Shown: positions 16,381-24,733 of the stretch, piece by piece
Numbering within the stretch: the first letter of the stretch is position 1
Layout of the letters: every line of letters starts with the position of its first letter
Origin: Geminicoccus roseus DSM 18922
GTDB taxonomy: Bacteria; Pseudomonadota; Alphaproteobacteria; Geminicoccales; Geminicoccaceae
Length of the DNA stretch: 64,000 bases
Direction: 5' to 3'
Assembly: GCF_000427665.1 (NCBI RefSeq)
Contig: NZ_KE386572.1
Location: forward strand, 3,596,373 to 3,660,372
The notes under the pieces: model-generated
What the model saw: the letters and a program-made list of their open reading frames with translations, nothing else
Told to the model about the DNA's origin: nothing
The model's database searches: none
Made by a program: the position numbers and the translations under genes

Positions 16381-17288
16381 CCCACCTTCCCGGGCATCGG
16401 CAGGGCGGCTGCCCGCGCCTCGATCTCGGCCAGGCCGGGCTGGGCGCTCTGCGCGCCAAGCCGCTCGCAGGCCAGGGCGGCGCCGACCGCGGCGCGATGC
16501 AGCGCCAGGTCCAGCCCCGCACCCCGGTCCAGATAGGCGGCCAGCACCCCGGTGAACGCGTCGCCGGCCCCGGTGGTGTCGACCGGGTCGACCGGCAGCG
16601 CCTGGACCTGGAGCAGCCGTTCGCCATCGGCGGCGATGGCGCCCTTCGCCCCCAGCGTGACCACCACGGTCAGGCCGTGGCGCCGCGCCAGCCCGGTCGC
16701 CAGCTCGTCCGGCGCGCCCTGGCCGCCGGCGGCCGCCTGCGCCTCCAGCTCGTTGACCACCAGCAGGTCGAGGCGGTCCAGCACGTCGTTGGGGACCGGG
16801 GCGGCCGGCGCCAGGTTCAGGATGGTGCGCACGCCGTGCTCATGGGCCAGCTTCAGCGCGGCGAAGCTTTCCTCGGTGCGGATCTCGTTCTGGCAGAGCA
16901 GGGTGTTGCCCGGCACCAGCAGGGCTTGCGGCACCTGGCCGGCATGGGTGTCGAGATTGGCGCCGGACGCCACGATGATCTGGTTCTCGCCCTTCTGGTC
17001 GACCCCGATCACCGCGATCGCGGTCGGCCGGTCGGAATCGATCAGGCCCGCCACGTCGACCCCGGCCTCGGCCAACAGGCCGCGCACCACCGGGCCGTAG
17101 GCGTCCTTGCCGACATGGCCCACGAAATGGACCCTGGCACCGGCCTTGGCGGCCGCTGCGGCCTGGTTGGCGCCCTTGCCGCCGGGCGCCATGGTGTAGG
17201 AGGGGCACAGCACCGTCTCGCCCGGGGCGGGCAGCTCCCGCACCGGGAACAGAAGGTCGGCGTTGATCGACCCGGGAACGATGATCAT
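16377..17288 (-). CDS. rbsK: Ribokinase (PfkB family sugar kinase)
   Basis: 303 residues. PfkB signature 1 is GGKGANQAAAAAKAGA (about 34-49) and signature 2 is DTTGAGDAFTG with the catalytic Asp (about residue 250). Length and the GSINADLLFPV start match ribokinase, which phosphorylates D-ribose at O5 using ATP. Other pentose, deoxyribose or nucleoside kinases in the family are possible. The ATG at 17288 begins exactly at the family N-terminus; the open frame upstream is Pro/Arg-rich and unlike the family. It is the first gene of a two-gene unit with the GST-like protein. Confidence 0.88.
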   Translation of the reverse strand: MIIVPGSINADLLFPVRELPAPGETVLCPSYTMAPGGKGANQAAAAAKAGARVHFVGHVGKDAYGPVVRGLLAEAGVDVAGLIDSDRPTAIAVIGVDQKGENQIIVASGANLDTHAGQVPQALLVPGNTLLCQNEIRTEESFAALKLAHEHGVRTILNLAPAAPVPNDVLDRLDLLVVNELEAQAAAGGQGAPDELATGLARRHGLTVVVTLGAKGAIAADGERLLQVQALPVDPVDTTGAGDAFTGVLAAYLDRGAGLDLALHRAAVGAALACERLGAQSAQPGLAEIEARAAALPMPGKVG

Positions 17289-17757
17289 GGACGCGGGCCT
17301 CCCTGCGATGGGCCTGATCGGCGCTGTGCCGGTGATGCCGCCAAGCGGCCGGCCTGTCCAGCCCGGCCTCGGGGGAGCGGGAAGGCGCGGCGCCGTTAAC
17401 CTTTGTGCAACCGGTGCCGGTGCATGATCGGCGCCATGCCAGGACCGCCCGACCATGCCCGTGTCCATGCCGCGCCGCTCCGGCCGGGAGCGCGGTGCTG
17501 TGCTGCCGGCGCCTGGCTGGAATGGCTGCTGGCGGTCGCCTGGCTGCCGGTTGCGCCGCTGGCGGCCCGGCTGGCGGCGCTCCTTGGGCGCGCGCTTCCT
17601 GCAAGAACCGGCCGCCCCGGCGCACCCGGGAGCGCCGCCGTCCGCGCCGCCCGGCCCTGCGGCGGTGGCGGTCGCCCTGCCGGCCCGGCTCGGCTACCAT
17701 CCGCCCCGGCCGCGCCGCCCGGCGCCGCCGCGGCAACAGGGGACGAGGACCGGCAAC
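17289..17757. other. Divergent intergenic region without a supported gene
   Basis: 469 bp between the ribokinase (-) and mntR-type (+) starts. Several GC-driven open frames cross it, but none has an RBS or recognisable protein. A TTAACC patch near 17396 is the only AT-rich spot and could mark a promoter. I see no clear operator. Confidence 0.6.
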
Positions 17758-18204
17758 GTGATCGCGCGACAGCGGCAGCTTGGGGATGCGGAACTGCAGG
17801 CGGCGGGCTTCGGCCGGGTGCGGCACGCCCACCGCACCGAGATCGCCGAGGACTATGTGGAGCTGGTGGCCGACCTGATCGAGGCCCGCGGCGAGGCCCG
17901 CGCGGTCGACCTGGCCCTGCGGCTGGGGGTGAGCCAGGCCACGGTGACCACCCAGATCAACCGGCTGGTGCGCGAGGGCCTGCTCACCTCGGAACCCTAC
18001 CGGGCGGTGTTCCTGACCCCGGCCGGGCGAGCCCTGGCCGAGGCCTGCCGGCGCCGCCACCGGATCGTGCTGGCCTTTCTGGACGCGATCGGCGTTCCGC
18101 CGCAGGTCGCCCATGTGGATGCCGAGGGCATCGAGCACCACGTGAGCCAGGAAACCCTGGCGGCGCTCGAACGGGCGACCCGCCGCCTCGTCGAAGGAGA
18201 ATGA
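17758..18204 (+). CDS. mntR: Manganese-responsive DtxR/MntR-family transcriptional regulator
   Basis: 148 residues from a GTG with GAGGA eight bases upstream. A winged-helix domain (about 30-95; DLALRLGVSQATVTTQINRLVREGLL) is followed by the dimerisation/metal domain. The six MntR metal ligands appear in order: Asp32 and Glu35 (EDYVE), His101, and Glu123, Glu126, His127 (DAEGIEHH). It should bind Mn(II) and repress Mn uptake genes. No Mn transporter is adjacent; its stop overlaps a secreted protein gene (ATGA), which is odd for mntR and suggests it controls its own operon. Confidence 0.9.
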   Translation: MIARQRQLGDAELQAAGFGRVRHAHRTEIAEDYVELVADLIEARGEARAVDLALRLGVSQATVTTQINRLVREGLLTSEPYRAVFLTPAGRALAEACRRRHRIVLAFLDAIGVPPQVAHVDAEGIEHHVSQETLAALERATRRLVEGE

Positions 18205-19124
18205 CCATCGTGCTCGACCGACGCCGCTTCCTCGCCGGCTCCACCCGCCTGAGCATGGGCGGTGCCGCGCTCGCCAGCGGCGCCCTTTCCACGGGCGCGC
18301 TCGCCCTGGCCGGGACCACGGCGCTGCCAAGCCCGGCCAGGGCGCGGGACGGGTTCCGCCTGTTCGACGCCACCCGCTTCGTCGGCAAGCCGGACGACCT
18401 GGAGGCCTGCGGACTGGAATGGATCCGGGTGGTCTATGCCTACGAGTTCTGGCCGAGCGGCAACCGCGACCGCAACGACCCCGACCTGGACTATATCGAG
18501 CGGAACCTGGTGCCCAAGCTGCTGGCCGAGAACCGCGACCGCTACGTGCTCGACATCGAGCACTGGGAGGTCGACGAGATCGACAAGCTGGTGGCGATCA
18601 TCCAGCACATGCGGTCGCTGATGCCGAACGTGCGGCTGGGCTACTACTCGATGGTGCCGGTGCGCGACTACTGGGCGTTCCAGCCGGGCAAGGAGGGGCG
18701 GCGGATCGTCTACGGCCAGCAGGTCCAGCAATGGCAGAAGCTGGCCGACGTGGTCGACGACCTCTACCCGACCCTGTACGCCTACTACACCGACCGCGAC
18801 GGCTGGCTGCGCATGGCCGACGGGATCATCGCGGCGGCCCAGGCGATCGGCAAGCCGACCTATCCCTTTCTCTGGCCGCAATATCACGAGCACAACAAGA
18901 AGCTGGAGCTCGGGATCATCGACGGCGCGTTCTGGCTGGAGCAGCTGGACACGGTCTATGGCAAGGGCTGCGACGGCGCGGTGATCTGGGGGACGATCGC
19001 CCCGGAACGGCGCACGCCCGAGGGCCGGATCGCCCGGCTGACCTGGGATCCCGCGGCGGACTGGTGGCTGCAGACCCAGGCCTTCGCCAAGGAGGCAGGC
19101 CTGGCCGACGGGACCTGCACGTGA
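18201..19124 (+). CDS. Tat-exported protein of unknown function, possibly TIM-barrel hydrolase-like
   Basis: 307 residues. The N-terminus has a clear Tat signal (DRRRFLAG, then an Ala-rich core, cleavage near ARA at about residue 49). The mature part is rich in aromatic and acidic residues, with YVLDIEHWEVDEIDKL, LGYYSMVPVRDYW, TLYAYYTDRDGW and a late GAVIWGTIAP. Alternating strands that end in acidic residues suggest a glycoside hydrolase-like barrel, but I cannot name the family. It overlaps mntR by 4 bp and the next gene by 4 bp (GTGA), so all three are one operon. Confidence 0.82.
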   Translation: MTIVLDRRRFLAGSTRLSMGGAALASGALSTGALALAGTTALPSPARARDGFRLFDATRFVGKPDDLEACGLEWIRVVYAYEFWPSGNRDRNDPDLDYIERNLVPKLLAENRDRYVLDIEHWEVDEIDKLVAIIQHMRSLMPNVRLGYYSMVPVRDYWAFQPGKEGRRIVYGQQVQQWQKLADVVDDLYPTLYAYYTDRDGWLRMADGIIAAAQAIGKPTYPFLWPQYHEHNKKLELGIIDGAFWLEQLDTVYGKGCDGAVIWGTIAPERRTPEGRIARLTWDPAADWWLQTQAFAKEAGLADGTCT

Positions 19125-20182
19125 CCGCCTACCGGTTCGACCCGGCGGTGCGGGCCTGGATGGAGGAAGGCGAGCGGATCGCCCGCCAGGCCGACGTTGC
19201 CGGTTCCCTTGCGCCTGCCGGCGCTGCCAGCTCCCTTGCGCCTGCCGGCGCTGCCGGCGCTGCCGGCTCGCCCGCGCCTGCCGGCTCCGCCGATCCTGCA
19301 GGCGTTGCCGGCCCTGGGGACGCGGCGCTGGTGCAGGCCAGGGCCGGCTACCGCCGGGCCTGCCGGCATTTCGCCGCCCCCCATCCGGCCGGGCTCACCA
19401 CCGAGGACCGGACGATCGCCGGGGTGGCCTGCCGGATCTACCGGCCGGCCCGCACCGGTGGCGCCGGCATTCTCTGGTTCCATGGCGGCGGCTGGACGGT
19501 GGGCGACCTCGACACCCATGACAGCGTGGTCGCCGACCTGGCGGACGGGGCCGGGGCGGTGGCGATCGCGGTGGACTACCGGCTGGCGCCGGAGCACCCG
19601 TTCCCGGCCGCGTTCGACGACGCGCTGGCGGTGTTCCGGGCGGTGCGCGCGTCACCGCCGGCAGCCGCGATCGACCCCGGCCGGATCCTGGTCGCCGGCG
19701 ACAGCGCCGGCGGCAACCTGGCCGCGGCGGTGGCGCAGAACTGCCGCGACCGGGGCGAGCCGGGCCCCCACGGGCAGCTGCTGGTCTACCCGGCCCTGTC
19801 CGGCGACGAGGCCCTGCCGTCGCGCCGCCTGATGGCGGACGCGCCGGGGCTGAGCAGCGCCGACATGCGGCATTTCCTGGAAGTCTATCTGGGCCGCCCG
19901 CCGGTGCCGGCCGATTTGGCGGACGCCCGGCTGTTCCCGGCCGGGGCCGCCGACCTGCGCGGGCTGCCGCCCACCTTCCTGACCGCCGCCGAGTACGACC
20001 CGCTCGCCTCCGACGTGACCGCCCATGCCGCCGGCCTGCGCGCTGCCGGGGTCACGGTCGAGGCGATCGTGGAGGCGGGCCTGCCCCATGCCTGGCTGCG
20101 CGCCCGCCACCATGCCCGCCCGGCCGCCGCCGCCTTCGCCCGCCTGGTCGACGCCGCCCGCCGCCTCGGCCAGGCCCGCTGA
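19121..20182 (+). CDS. Alpha/beta hydrolase (hormone-sensitive lipase/esterase type) with Ala-Gly-Pro insert
   Basis: 353 residues from a GTG start. The oxyanion motif HGGGW (about residue 119) and the nucleophile elbow GDSAGG (about 188) define the HSL-type alpha/beta-hydrolase 3 family; catalytic Asp (EYDPLASD) and His (LPHAWL) are present. It should cleave carboxyl esters. Residues about 25-65 are a low-complexity insert of PAGAA-type repeats, which the family does not have. It is the third gene of the mntR operon, coupled by GTGA. Confidence 0.88.
   Translation: MTAYRFDPAVRAWMEEGERIARQADVAGSLAPAGAASSLAPAGAAGAAGSPAPAGSADPAGVAGPGDAALVQARAGYRRACRHFAAPHPAGLTTEDRTIAGVACRIYRPARTGGAGILWFHGGGWTVGDLDTHDSVVADLADGAGAVAIAVDYRLAPEHPFPAAFDDALAVFRAVRASPPAAAIDPGRILVAGDSAGGNLAAAVAQNCRDRGEPGPHGQLLVYPALSGDEALPSRRLMADAPGLSSADMRHFLEVYLGRPPVPADLADARLFPAGAADLRGLPPTFLTAAEYDPLASDVTAHAAGLRAAGVTVEAIVEAGLPHAWLRARHHARPAAAAFARLVDAARRLGQAR
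19197..19310. repeat. In-frame short tandem repeats inside the esterase gene
   Basis: Copies of a roughly 24-bp pattern around CTTGCGCCTGCCGGCGCTGC recur with partial units (GGCGCTGCC and GCGCCTGCCGGC), keeping frame and giving Ala-Pro-Ala-Gly-rich sequence. The homogeneous copies point to recent slippage expansion. Confidence 0.7.
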
Positions 20183-20224
20183 CGGGCGCCGGCGCGGCCA
20201 CGGGAACAGCCGGGACGGGCATCA

Positions 20225-21194
20225 CAGGTTCTTGCGGGTTCGGACGGCAGGATGACGCAGAAGCGTCTTGAGCTTGGCGAAGACCTGCTTGCTTCCTCGT
20301 CCTGCTGGACCGGTCCCTGATGGGGTGCGGATGATCCGGCTGCTGCCAGATCATGGGTTGGGGGCGGGCGAACAGGGCGGCAGCTGCAGGAGGCTGGCGT
20401 CGACAGCGGCGGTAGCTTCTTCGATGCCCGCCACCTCGTCGGCAGCCAGGTTGTCCATGAAGCCGCAGCGGGCGCTTCATCCGATCCCTGCAGGAGACGC
20501 GTGCAGGAGCACGCGGCGGCACCATTAGAGCGTCTGGGGACAGCGCCGGCACCAGGAACTGCTCGACGCAGGCGCGAAAGGTTGAGCCGGTCATCGGCCC
20601 ATTCACAACGGGCGGAGCGATGATGCCGCGGGAGCCCAGCCGGGCGAGGAAAGTCGCGATCTTCCATTGACCGTGCGGTGTGGCATCACTTGGGCGCCGG
20701 CTCGTCGGCCATCAACCATGGCGGCTGGCCAGGCTGGCGCTGGTTTCGTTGACGGCCAGAAAGGTGGTGGGGATCGAGATGGCGCTGCCATACCCGCCAG
20801 GGTTGGCGGTGCCTAGCTATGTCCGGCCGATCCTGCTCGGCTGCCTTCAGCGTCTCGTTTCCCGCGACAGCCCGAGCCGGCGCAGGGCCGACGAGATCGT
20901 CGTCAGGAGCCGGCTCGATGCCGCGGACCAGCTGGGCCTGGATCTGCACTCACGTGATGCCCTGGCTGCAGGTCACGAGTGTCCGCAGCAGGTCCGCTTG
21001 CCCGGCCAGCAAGGGCTTGCAGCAGCCGCCGATCCTGGCCGGCCGGGTGCTCCCGCTCACTCCCACCCGCCGCATCAGCCGGTGCGCCGCCATCGGCCTC
21101 GCTGCAGAGCGGGCCGCCGCCTGATGGGCCGAAGTACTGGCTTCCATCGCCTGCACCAGCCGACGACGCAGATCCTGGATAGAGGTGCCGCCAT
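20225..21194 (-). pseudogene. Decayed IS630-family transposase
   Basis: Read on the minus strand across several frameshifts, this gives ordered pieces of an IS630-type transposase: MAAPLS then DLRRRLVQAMEAS (near 21160), ARIGGCCKPLLAGQADLLRTL, LKAAEQDRPDIARHRQPWRVWQ (near 20830), FLAVNETSAS where the first catalytic Asp is Asn, PHGQWKIATFLARLGSRGII (near 20670), FRACVEQFLVPALSPD, FMDNLAADEVAG with the second Asp, a broken PNP motif without the final Glu, and QVFAKLKTLLRHPAVRT (near 20250). Stops and shifts make it inactive. I could not identify terminal repeats. It sits directly behind the esterase gene. Confidence 0.85.
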
Positions 21195-21468
21195 AGGTGT
21201 CGCCTCCGCTCCGACAGCACAGCCTCCAGCCAAGCAAGCATCCGCTCAGAGCTACAATGATCAAGGGGGCTGAGATCAGGGGAGCTGACAGCGCCGCCGG
21301 TGGCGTTGGCAGGGGCGCGAAGGGAGGCGGCCATCCCGGAAGCAGGGGCAAGGGCGGCCGGACCTGGGGTGGGAGCTTTCGTGGACACAGGGGCGCCGGT
21401 GGCGTGGATGCAGGGGAGAGCACCGGCCGTTCCGGGTGGGGCGGGAACGGCCGGGCTTTGGGTGGGGC
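21195..21468. other. Non-coding remainder beside the IS630 relic
   Basis: 274 bp of G-rich sequence on the plus strand between the transposase relic and the dihaem peroxidase stop. It may include the IS end, but no terminal inverted repeat is recognisable. No gene is supported here. Confidence 0.4.
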
Positions 21469-23562
21469 TTATTGCGGGCGCTGGAGCATGCCGCCGACCA
21501 GGTTGCGGTCGAACAGGTCGCCGGTGTTGGGGTCGCACAGGCCGGCCGGGTAGCCGCCGCGGCCGACCGGCAGGAGGCGCAGGCTGTCGTCCTTGGCGCG
21601 GCCGCGGGAACTGCCGGCGACATGGCCGTCGGTGACCAGCAGCTCGGGATGGTCGAAGGGAGCTGCGTGGCAGGCGACCCGCTGGTCGGTGAGGCTCTTC
21701 AGGAAGGCGACCAGGGCGTTGACCTCGCCGTTGCTGAGGTTGAGCGGCACGATGTCGGGCGCCAGATTGCTGCCGCCCTGGTTGGGGCCGACCGGGCTGG
21801 AGCGGCCGAGCGGGCCGGTGCCGCTGGTGTCGCCGTTAGCCAGGTCGCGCCGGTTGCCGCCGCGGTTGTAGAACTCGACTACGCCCTTCAGGGTCGCCTC
21901 GCCGCCATTGTGGAAATAGGGAGCGGTCAGTGCGACGTTGCGCAGGGTGGGCGTCTTGAAGGCGCCGTCCACGGCCAGGCGGCTGCTGCGGTCGCCCTCG
22001 GGGTTGGGGAAGGAGTCGACCTTGCGCCGCTCCACATACTGGCGGGCGAACGACAAGGGCGCGCCGCCGACCTCGGCGCCCAGGCCGATATCCTCGAAGG
22101 TCGGGCGCACGCCGATATTGTAGAAGCCGCCGTCATAGAGCGCCGTGCCGCCATCGCCCATCGGCATGGTTTCCACCAGTTCCTGGCGCTGGCGCGGCGG
22201 GACGGCGGCGCTGCTGAACAGCGGGCCGGCATGGCAGCTCGCGCATTTCGCCTTACCCTGGAACAGCTCCAGGCCCTGCTTCTGCCGGTCGTTCAGGGCC
22301 TCGGTCTTCCCCTCCGCATAGCGGTCGAACGGCGTGCGATCGGAAACCAGGGTGCGCTCGTAGGCGTCGATCGCCAGGCCGAAGAACAGGGAGAAGTTCA
22401 GCTCGTCCTGGCTGTAGCCGGCCTGGTCGGCGACCAGCTCGCCCCCGGGCGAGATCCGGTAGGTGCCGGCGCCGGCCCACAGATGGTCGGCGAACGCCTT
22501 TTGCACCAGCATCCGGTAGCTCTGCTTCAGCCCCTTGCCGGAATTGCGGATCTGGTTGCCGATCGCAGACTGGTTGCCGAACACGCTGTCGGTGGCGTCG
22601 ATCTGCTGGGCGGTCAGCGCCGCCTGGGTCAGAAGCTTGCGGCCGATCTTGGCGAAGCTGTTGTCGGCGCATGCCATTTCCACCGTGCTGTTGGGCGGGC
22701 CGGCCGCCTGGGAGGCCAGGCTCATGTTGCGCAGCTCCAGGGCCTCCAGGCGCGGGCTGCCGCCCCCGTCCAGCACCACGATCCGCGCGGCGGGGTCGTT
22801 CTGGACCTCGCGCCTTCCGAGCACGCCCACGCCGTTGAACACGTTGCTGGCGCGCCCGTCCCAGAAGTTGCGGAAGTAATAGGCGGCGTTGATCACGGTC
22901 GGGCTGTTGCGCGGCTCGACCTTGCGGACCTGCCGGACCTGGCCCTTGATCTGCGCCTGGAAGATGTCGTCCAGGCCGTCGACGCAGAAGTCGCGGGTGC
23001 GGGTGCGGAACTTGAGCTTGCGGGGCAGGCTCAGCAGCTGGCCGTCGAAGGCGCCCTGCGAGGAGACCACGTCGTTGCTCTCGTAGAGGATGGCTGAGTT
23101 GCGGTCGCGGATGTTGGCCAGCTGGTGGAACGGGAAGTCGGAGGCTTCCAGCGCCATGTTCGGCTGGGCCTTCTTGCCGGTGCCGTCCAGAAGGCCGCCG
23201 CGGGTCAGCCCGGCGCCGCTGCCAAGGCCGCCGAACTTGTCGTCGGCGAACGGCTGGCCGAGCAAGCCGGGATTGAGCTGGTTGACCAGGCGCGGGTCGG
23301 CGCCGGCATGGAAATGGCAGCTGGCGCAGGCCAGGCCGTCGCTGCCGACCGCGTTGTCCCAGAACAGCGCCTTGCCCAGCGCCGCCAGCCAGGCCTTGTC
23401 CTTGACCAGGGCGTCATACTCGGCGGCGGGCGGGGCCGGCGGCCGGATCCCGCGCAGGGAGCCGAGGGTGGCTTCGCCCTCCTGGGTCCGGCCGGGCCCC
23501 GGCAGGAGGAGGAGGGTCATGGCGGCGAGCAGCAGGCCCGCCCGGGGGACGTATCGGATCAC
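21469..23562 (-). CDS. Dihaem cytochrome c peroxidase/MauG-family protein
   Basis: 697 residues from a GTG start, with an N-terminal signal peptide (cleavage near residue 26). Two c-type haem motifs CASCH are at 79-83 and 440-444, the spacing typical of large MauG/CCP-like proteins. The segments NSPTVINAAYYFRNFWDGRA and GAFKTPTLRNVALTAPYFHNG are family hallmarks. It acts in the periplasm, reducing peroxide or oxidising a protein or small substrate. At almost 700 residues it is about twice the size of bacterial CCP. It is the last gene of the Sco/multicopper oxidase operon. Confidence 0.92.
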   Translation of the reverse strand: MIRYVPRAGLLLAAMTLLLLPGPGRTQEGEATLGSLRGIRPPAPPAAEYDALVKDKAWLAALGKALFWDNAVGSDGLACASCHFHAGADPRLVNQLNPGLLGQPFADDKFGGLGSGAGLTRGGLLDGTGKKAQPNMALEASDFPFHQLANIRDRNSAILYESNDVVSSQGAFDGQLLSLPRKLKFRTRTRDFCVDGLDDIFQAQIKGQVRQVRKVEPRNSPTVINAAYYFRNFWDGRASNVFNGVGVLGRREVQNDPAARIVVLDGGGSPRLEALELRNMSLASQAAGPPNSTVEMACADNSFAKIGRKLLTQAALTAQQIDATDSVFGNQSAIGNQIRNSGKGLKQSYRMLVQKAFADHLWAGAGTYRISPGGELVADQAGYSQDELNFSLFFGLAIDAYERTLVSDRTPFDRYAEGKTEALNDRQKQGLELFQGKAKCASCHAGPLFSSAAVPPRQRQELVETMPMGDGGTALYDGGFYNIGVRPTFEDIGLGAEVGGAPLSFARQYVERRKVDSFPNPEGDRSSRLAVDGAFKTPTLRNVALTAPYFHNGGEATLKGVVEFYNRGGNRRDLANGDTSGTGPLGRSSPVGPNQGGSNLAPDIVPLNLSNGEVNALVAFLKSLTDQRVACHAAPFDHPELLVTDGHVAGSSRGRAKDDSLRLLPVGRGGYPAGLCDPNTGDLFDRNLVGGMLQRPQ

Positions 23563-23586
23563 GGCTTTGGGTCCTGTCGCAGCGGG

Positions 23587-23628
23587 TCGCGGGCGCGCCC
23601 TCCTCCCCCCGAGGCGGCGCGCCCGCGA
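23587..23628 (-). promoter_or_regulatory. Perfect 13-bp stem hairpin inside the copper/haem operon
   Basis: TCGCGGGCGCGCC (23587-23599) pairs with GGCGCGCCCGCGA (23616-23628) across a 16-nt loop. It lies between the unknown secreted protein and the dihaem peroxidase, without a T-run, so it more likely sets relative expression than ends transcription. Confidence 0.6.
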
Positions 23629-23637
23629 GGGGGTGGC

Positions 23638-24630
23638 TCAGCGGCCGTCCATGTCGGCGGTGACGGTCGCCCGGTTGAGGGTGCCGTTCATCGACGCCCG
23701 CACTCGGGTCGGGCAGACGCCGCCTGCGATGGTCAGGCCGCGGAAGTCGGCACGGAACTCGCCCTGCATCGGTTCGCCGGTCGCCGGGTTGCCGGTGGCC
23801 GGATCGGGCACCGCGGTGACGAGACCGACCTGCTCCCAGCCGTTGGTAGGGCGGGGGATGCTGATCACCACCACGCCGTCGGCGGGCAGAACCACGCCGC
23901 CACGCACCGAGATCTCGTCGCGCCCGCCGCCGCGCACCCGGCAGTCGGCACGCAGGATTGCGACCTGGCTTCGGTCCCAGCGGGCCAGCGGCGCGCCGTC
24001 GGCCTCCAGCGTGTGGTACCAGAGGACATCCTGCCTGGAGGAATAATAGCCCTCCGCGGCGACCAGCGTGCCGGTGGTGATGGCGTTCGCCTTGATCTTC
24101 AGGCCGAGGCCGTTGATGGCCGGCCCGGCCGGCATCCGCGCGTCCTTCAGCGGGCGGATTTCCATTTCATTAACCTTGGATCGCGTAACCGTGTCATTGA
24201 CGATCAGCGGATTGGTCGCCTCGCCGACCACCACATGCTCGGACAGGTCGCTGAACACGTCATGGACATAGACCTGGCCGCCGATGCTCTCGCCGACCAC
24301 GATGGCGGTGCCGCCGATGAACCCGCCCTCGGTGCGGCCCGGCAGTTTCGCCGCGCTGGCGGCAAAGTCGGCCAGCGTCACGCTCTCGGCATTGGTGGGG
24401 GTGTGGATCAGGGCTCCTTCCAGCACCCGCACGGTCACCCCCAGCACCTTGATCGAGCCGATCCACTTGCGCAGGCCCTGGGTGGTGGTCTCCGAGCCGG
24501 GCTGGAGGCTGACCTCCGACATCGGCCCCTCGATCTCGACGTCGCCCGGCGCCAGCTGGGCGCTGGCCGGGGCGGACAAGGCGAGGGGCGCGGCGAACGC
24601 GGCGCCCAGCAACAAGTTGCGAGCCAACAT
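23638..24630 (-). CDS. Secreted protein of unknown function in the copper/haem operon
   Basis: 330 residues with a signal peptide (cleavage ASA at about residue 24) and AGGAGG before the ATG. The mature chain is rich in beta-forming, glycine-containing segments (GGTAIVVGESIGGQVYVHDVF, GVVLPADGVVVIS) and has two cysteines near the C-terminal half (CRV and GGVCPTRV). I recognise no family. It lies between the multicopper oxidase and the dihaem peroxidase, same strand, so it may be a partner or substrate of these redox proteins (inference). Confidence 0.82.
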   Translation of the reverse strand: MLARNLLLGAAFAAPLALSAPASAQLAPGDVEIEGPMSEVSLQPGSETTTQGLRKWIGSIKVLGVTVRVLEGALIHTPTNAESVTLADFAASAAKLPGRTEGGFIGGTAIVVGESIGGQVYVHDVFSDLSEHVVVGEATNPLIVNDTVTRSKVNEMEIRPLKDARMPAGPAINGLGLKIKANAITTGTLVAAEGYYSSRQDVLWYHTLEADGAPLARWDRSQVAILRADCRVRGGGRDEISVRGGVVLPADGVVVISIPRPTNGWEQVGLVTAVPDPATGNPATGEPMQGEFRADFRGLTIAGGVCPTRVRASMNGTLNRATVTADMDGR

Positions 24631-24664
24631 GAAGGGCCTCCTCCAGGCACAAGACTATCCTCGG

Positions 24665-24684
24665 GCCCGGCAGGGCTGCCGGGC
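24665..24684 (-). promoter_or_regulatory. Intra-operon hairpin GCCCGGCAG/CTGCCGGGC
   Basis: Perfect 9-bp arms (24665-24673 and 24676-24684) in the gap between the multicopper oxidase and the unknown secreted protein. With so short a centre it folds as an 8-bp stem with a 4-nt loop. Confidence 0.5.
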
Positions 24685-24733
24685 GCAAATATCGAGAAAA
24701 TGAATCGGGGTGGGCCGGCGCCGGGCCGGGGGG

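Noticed and set aside
17403-17757. Protein-coding frames between ribokinase and mntR
   Set aside because: Composition-driven frames without RBS or domain; the readable mntR start is the GTG at 17758.
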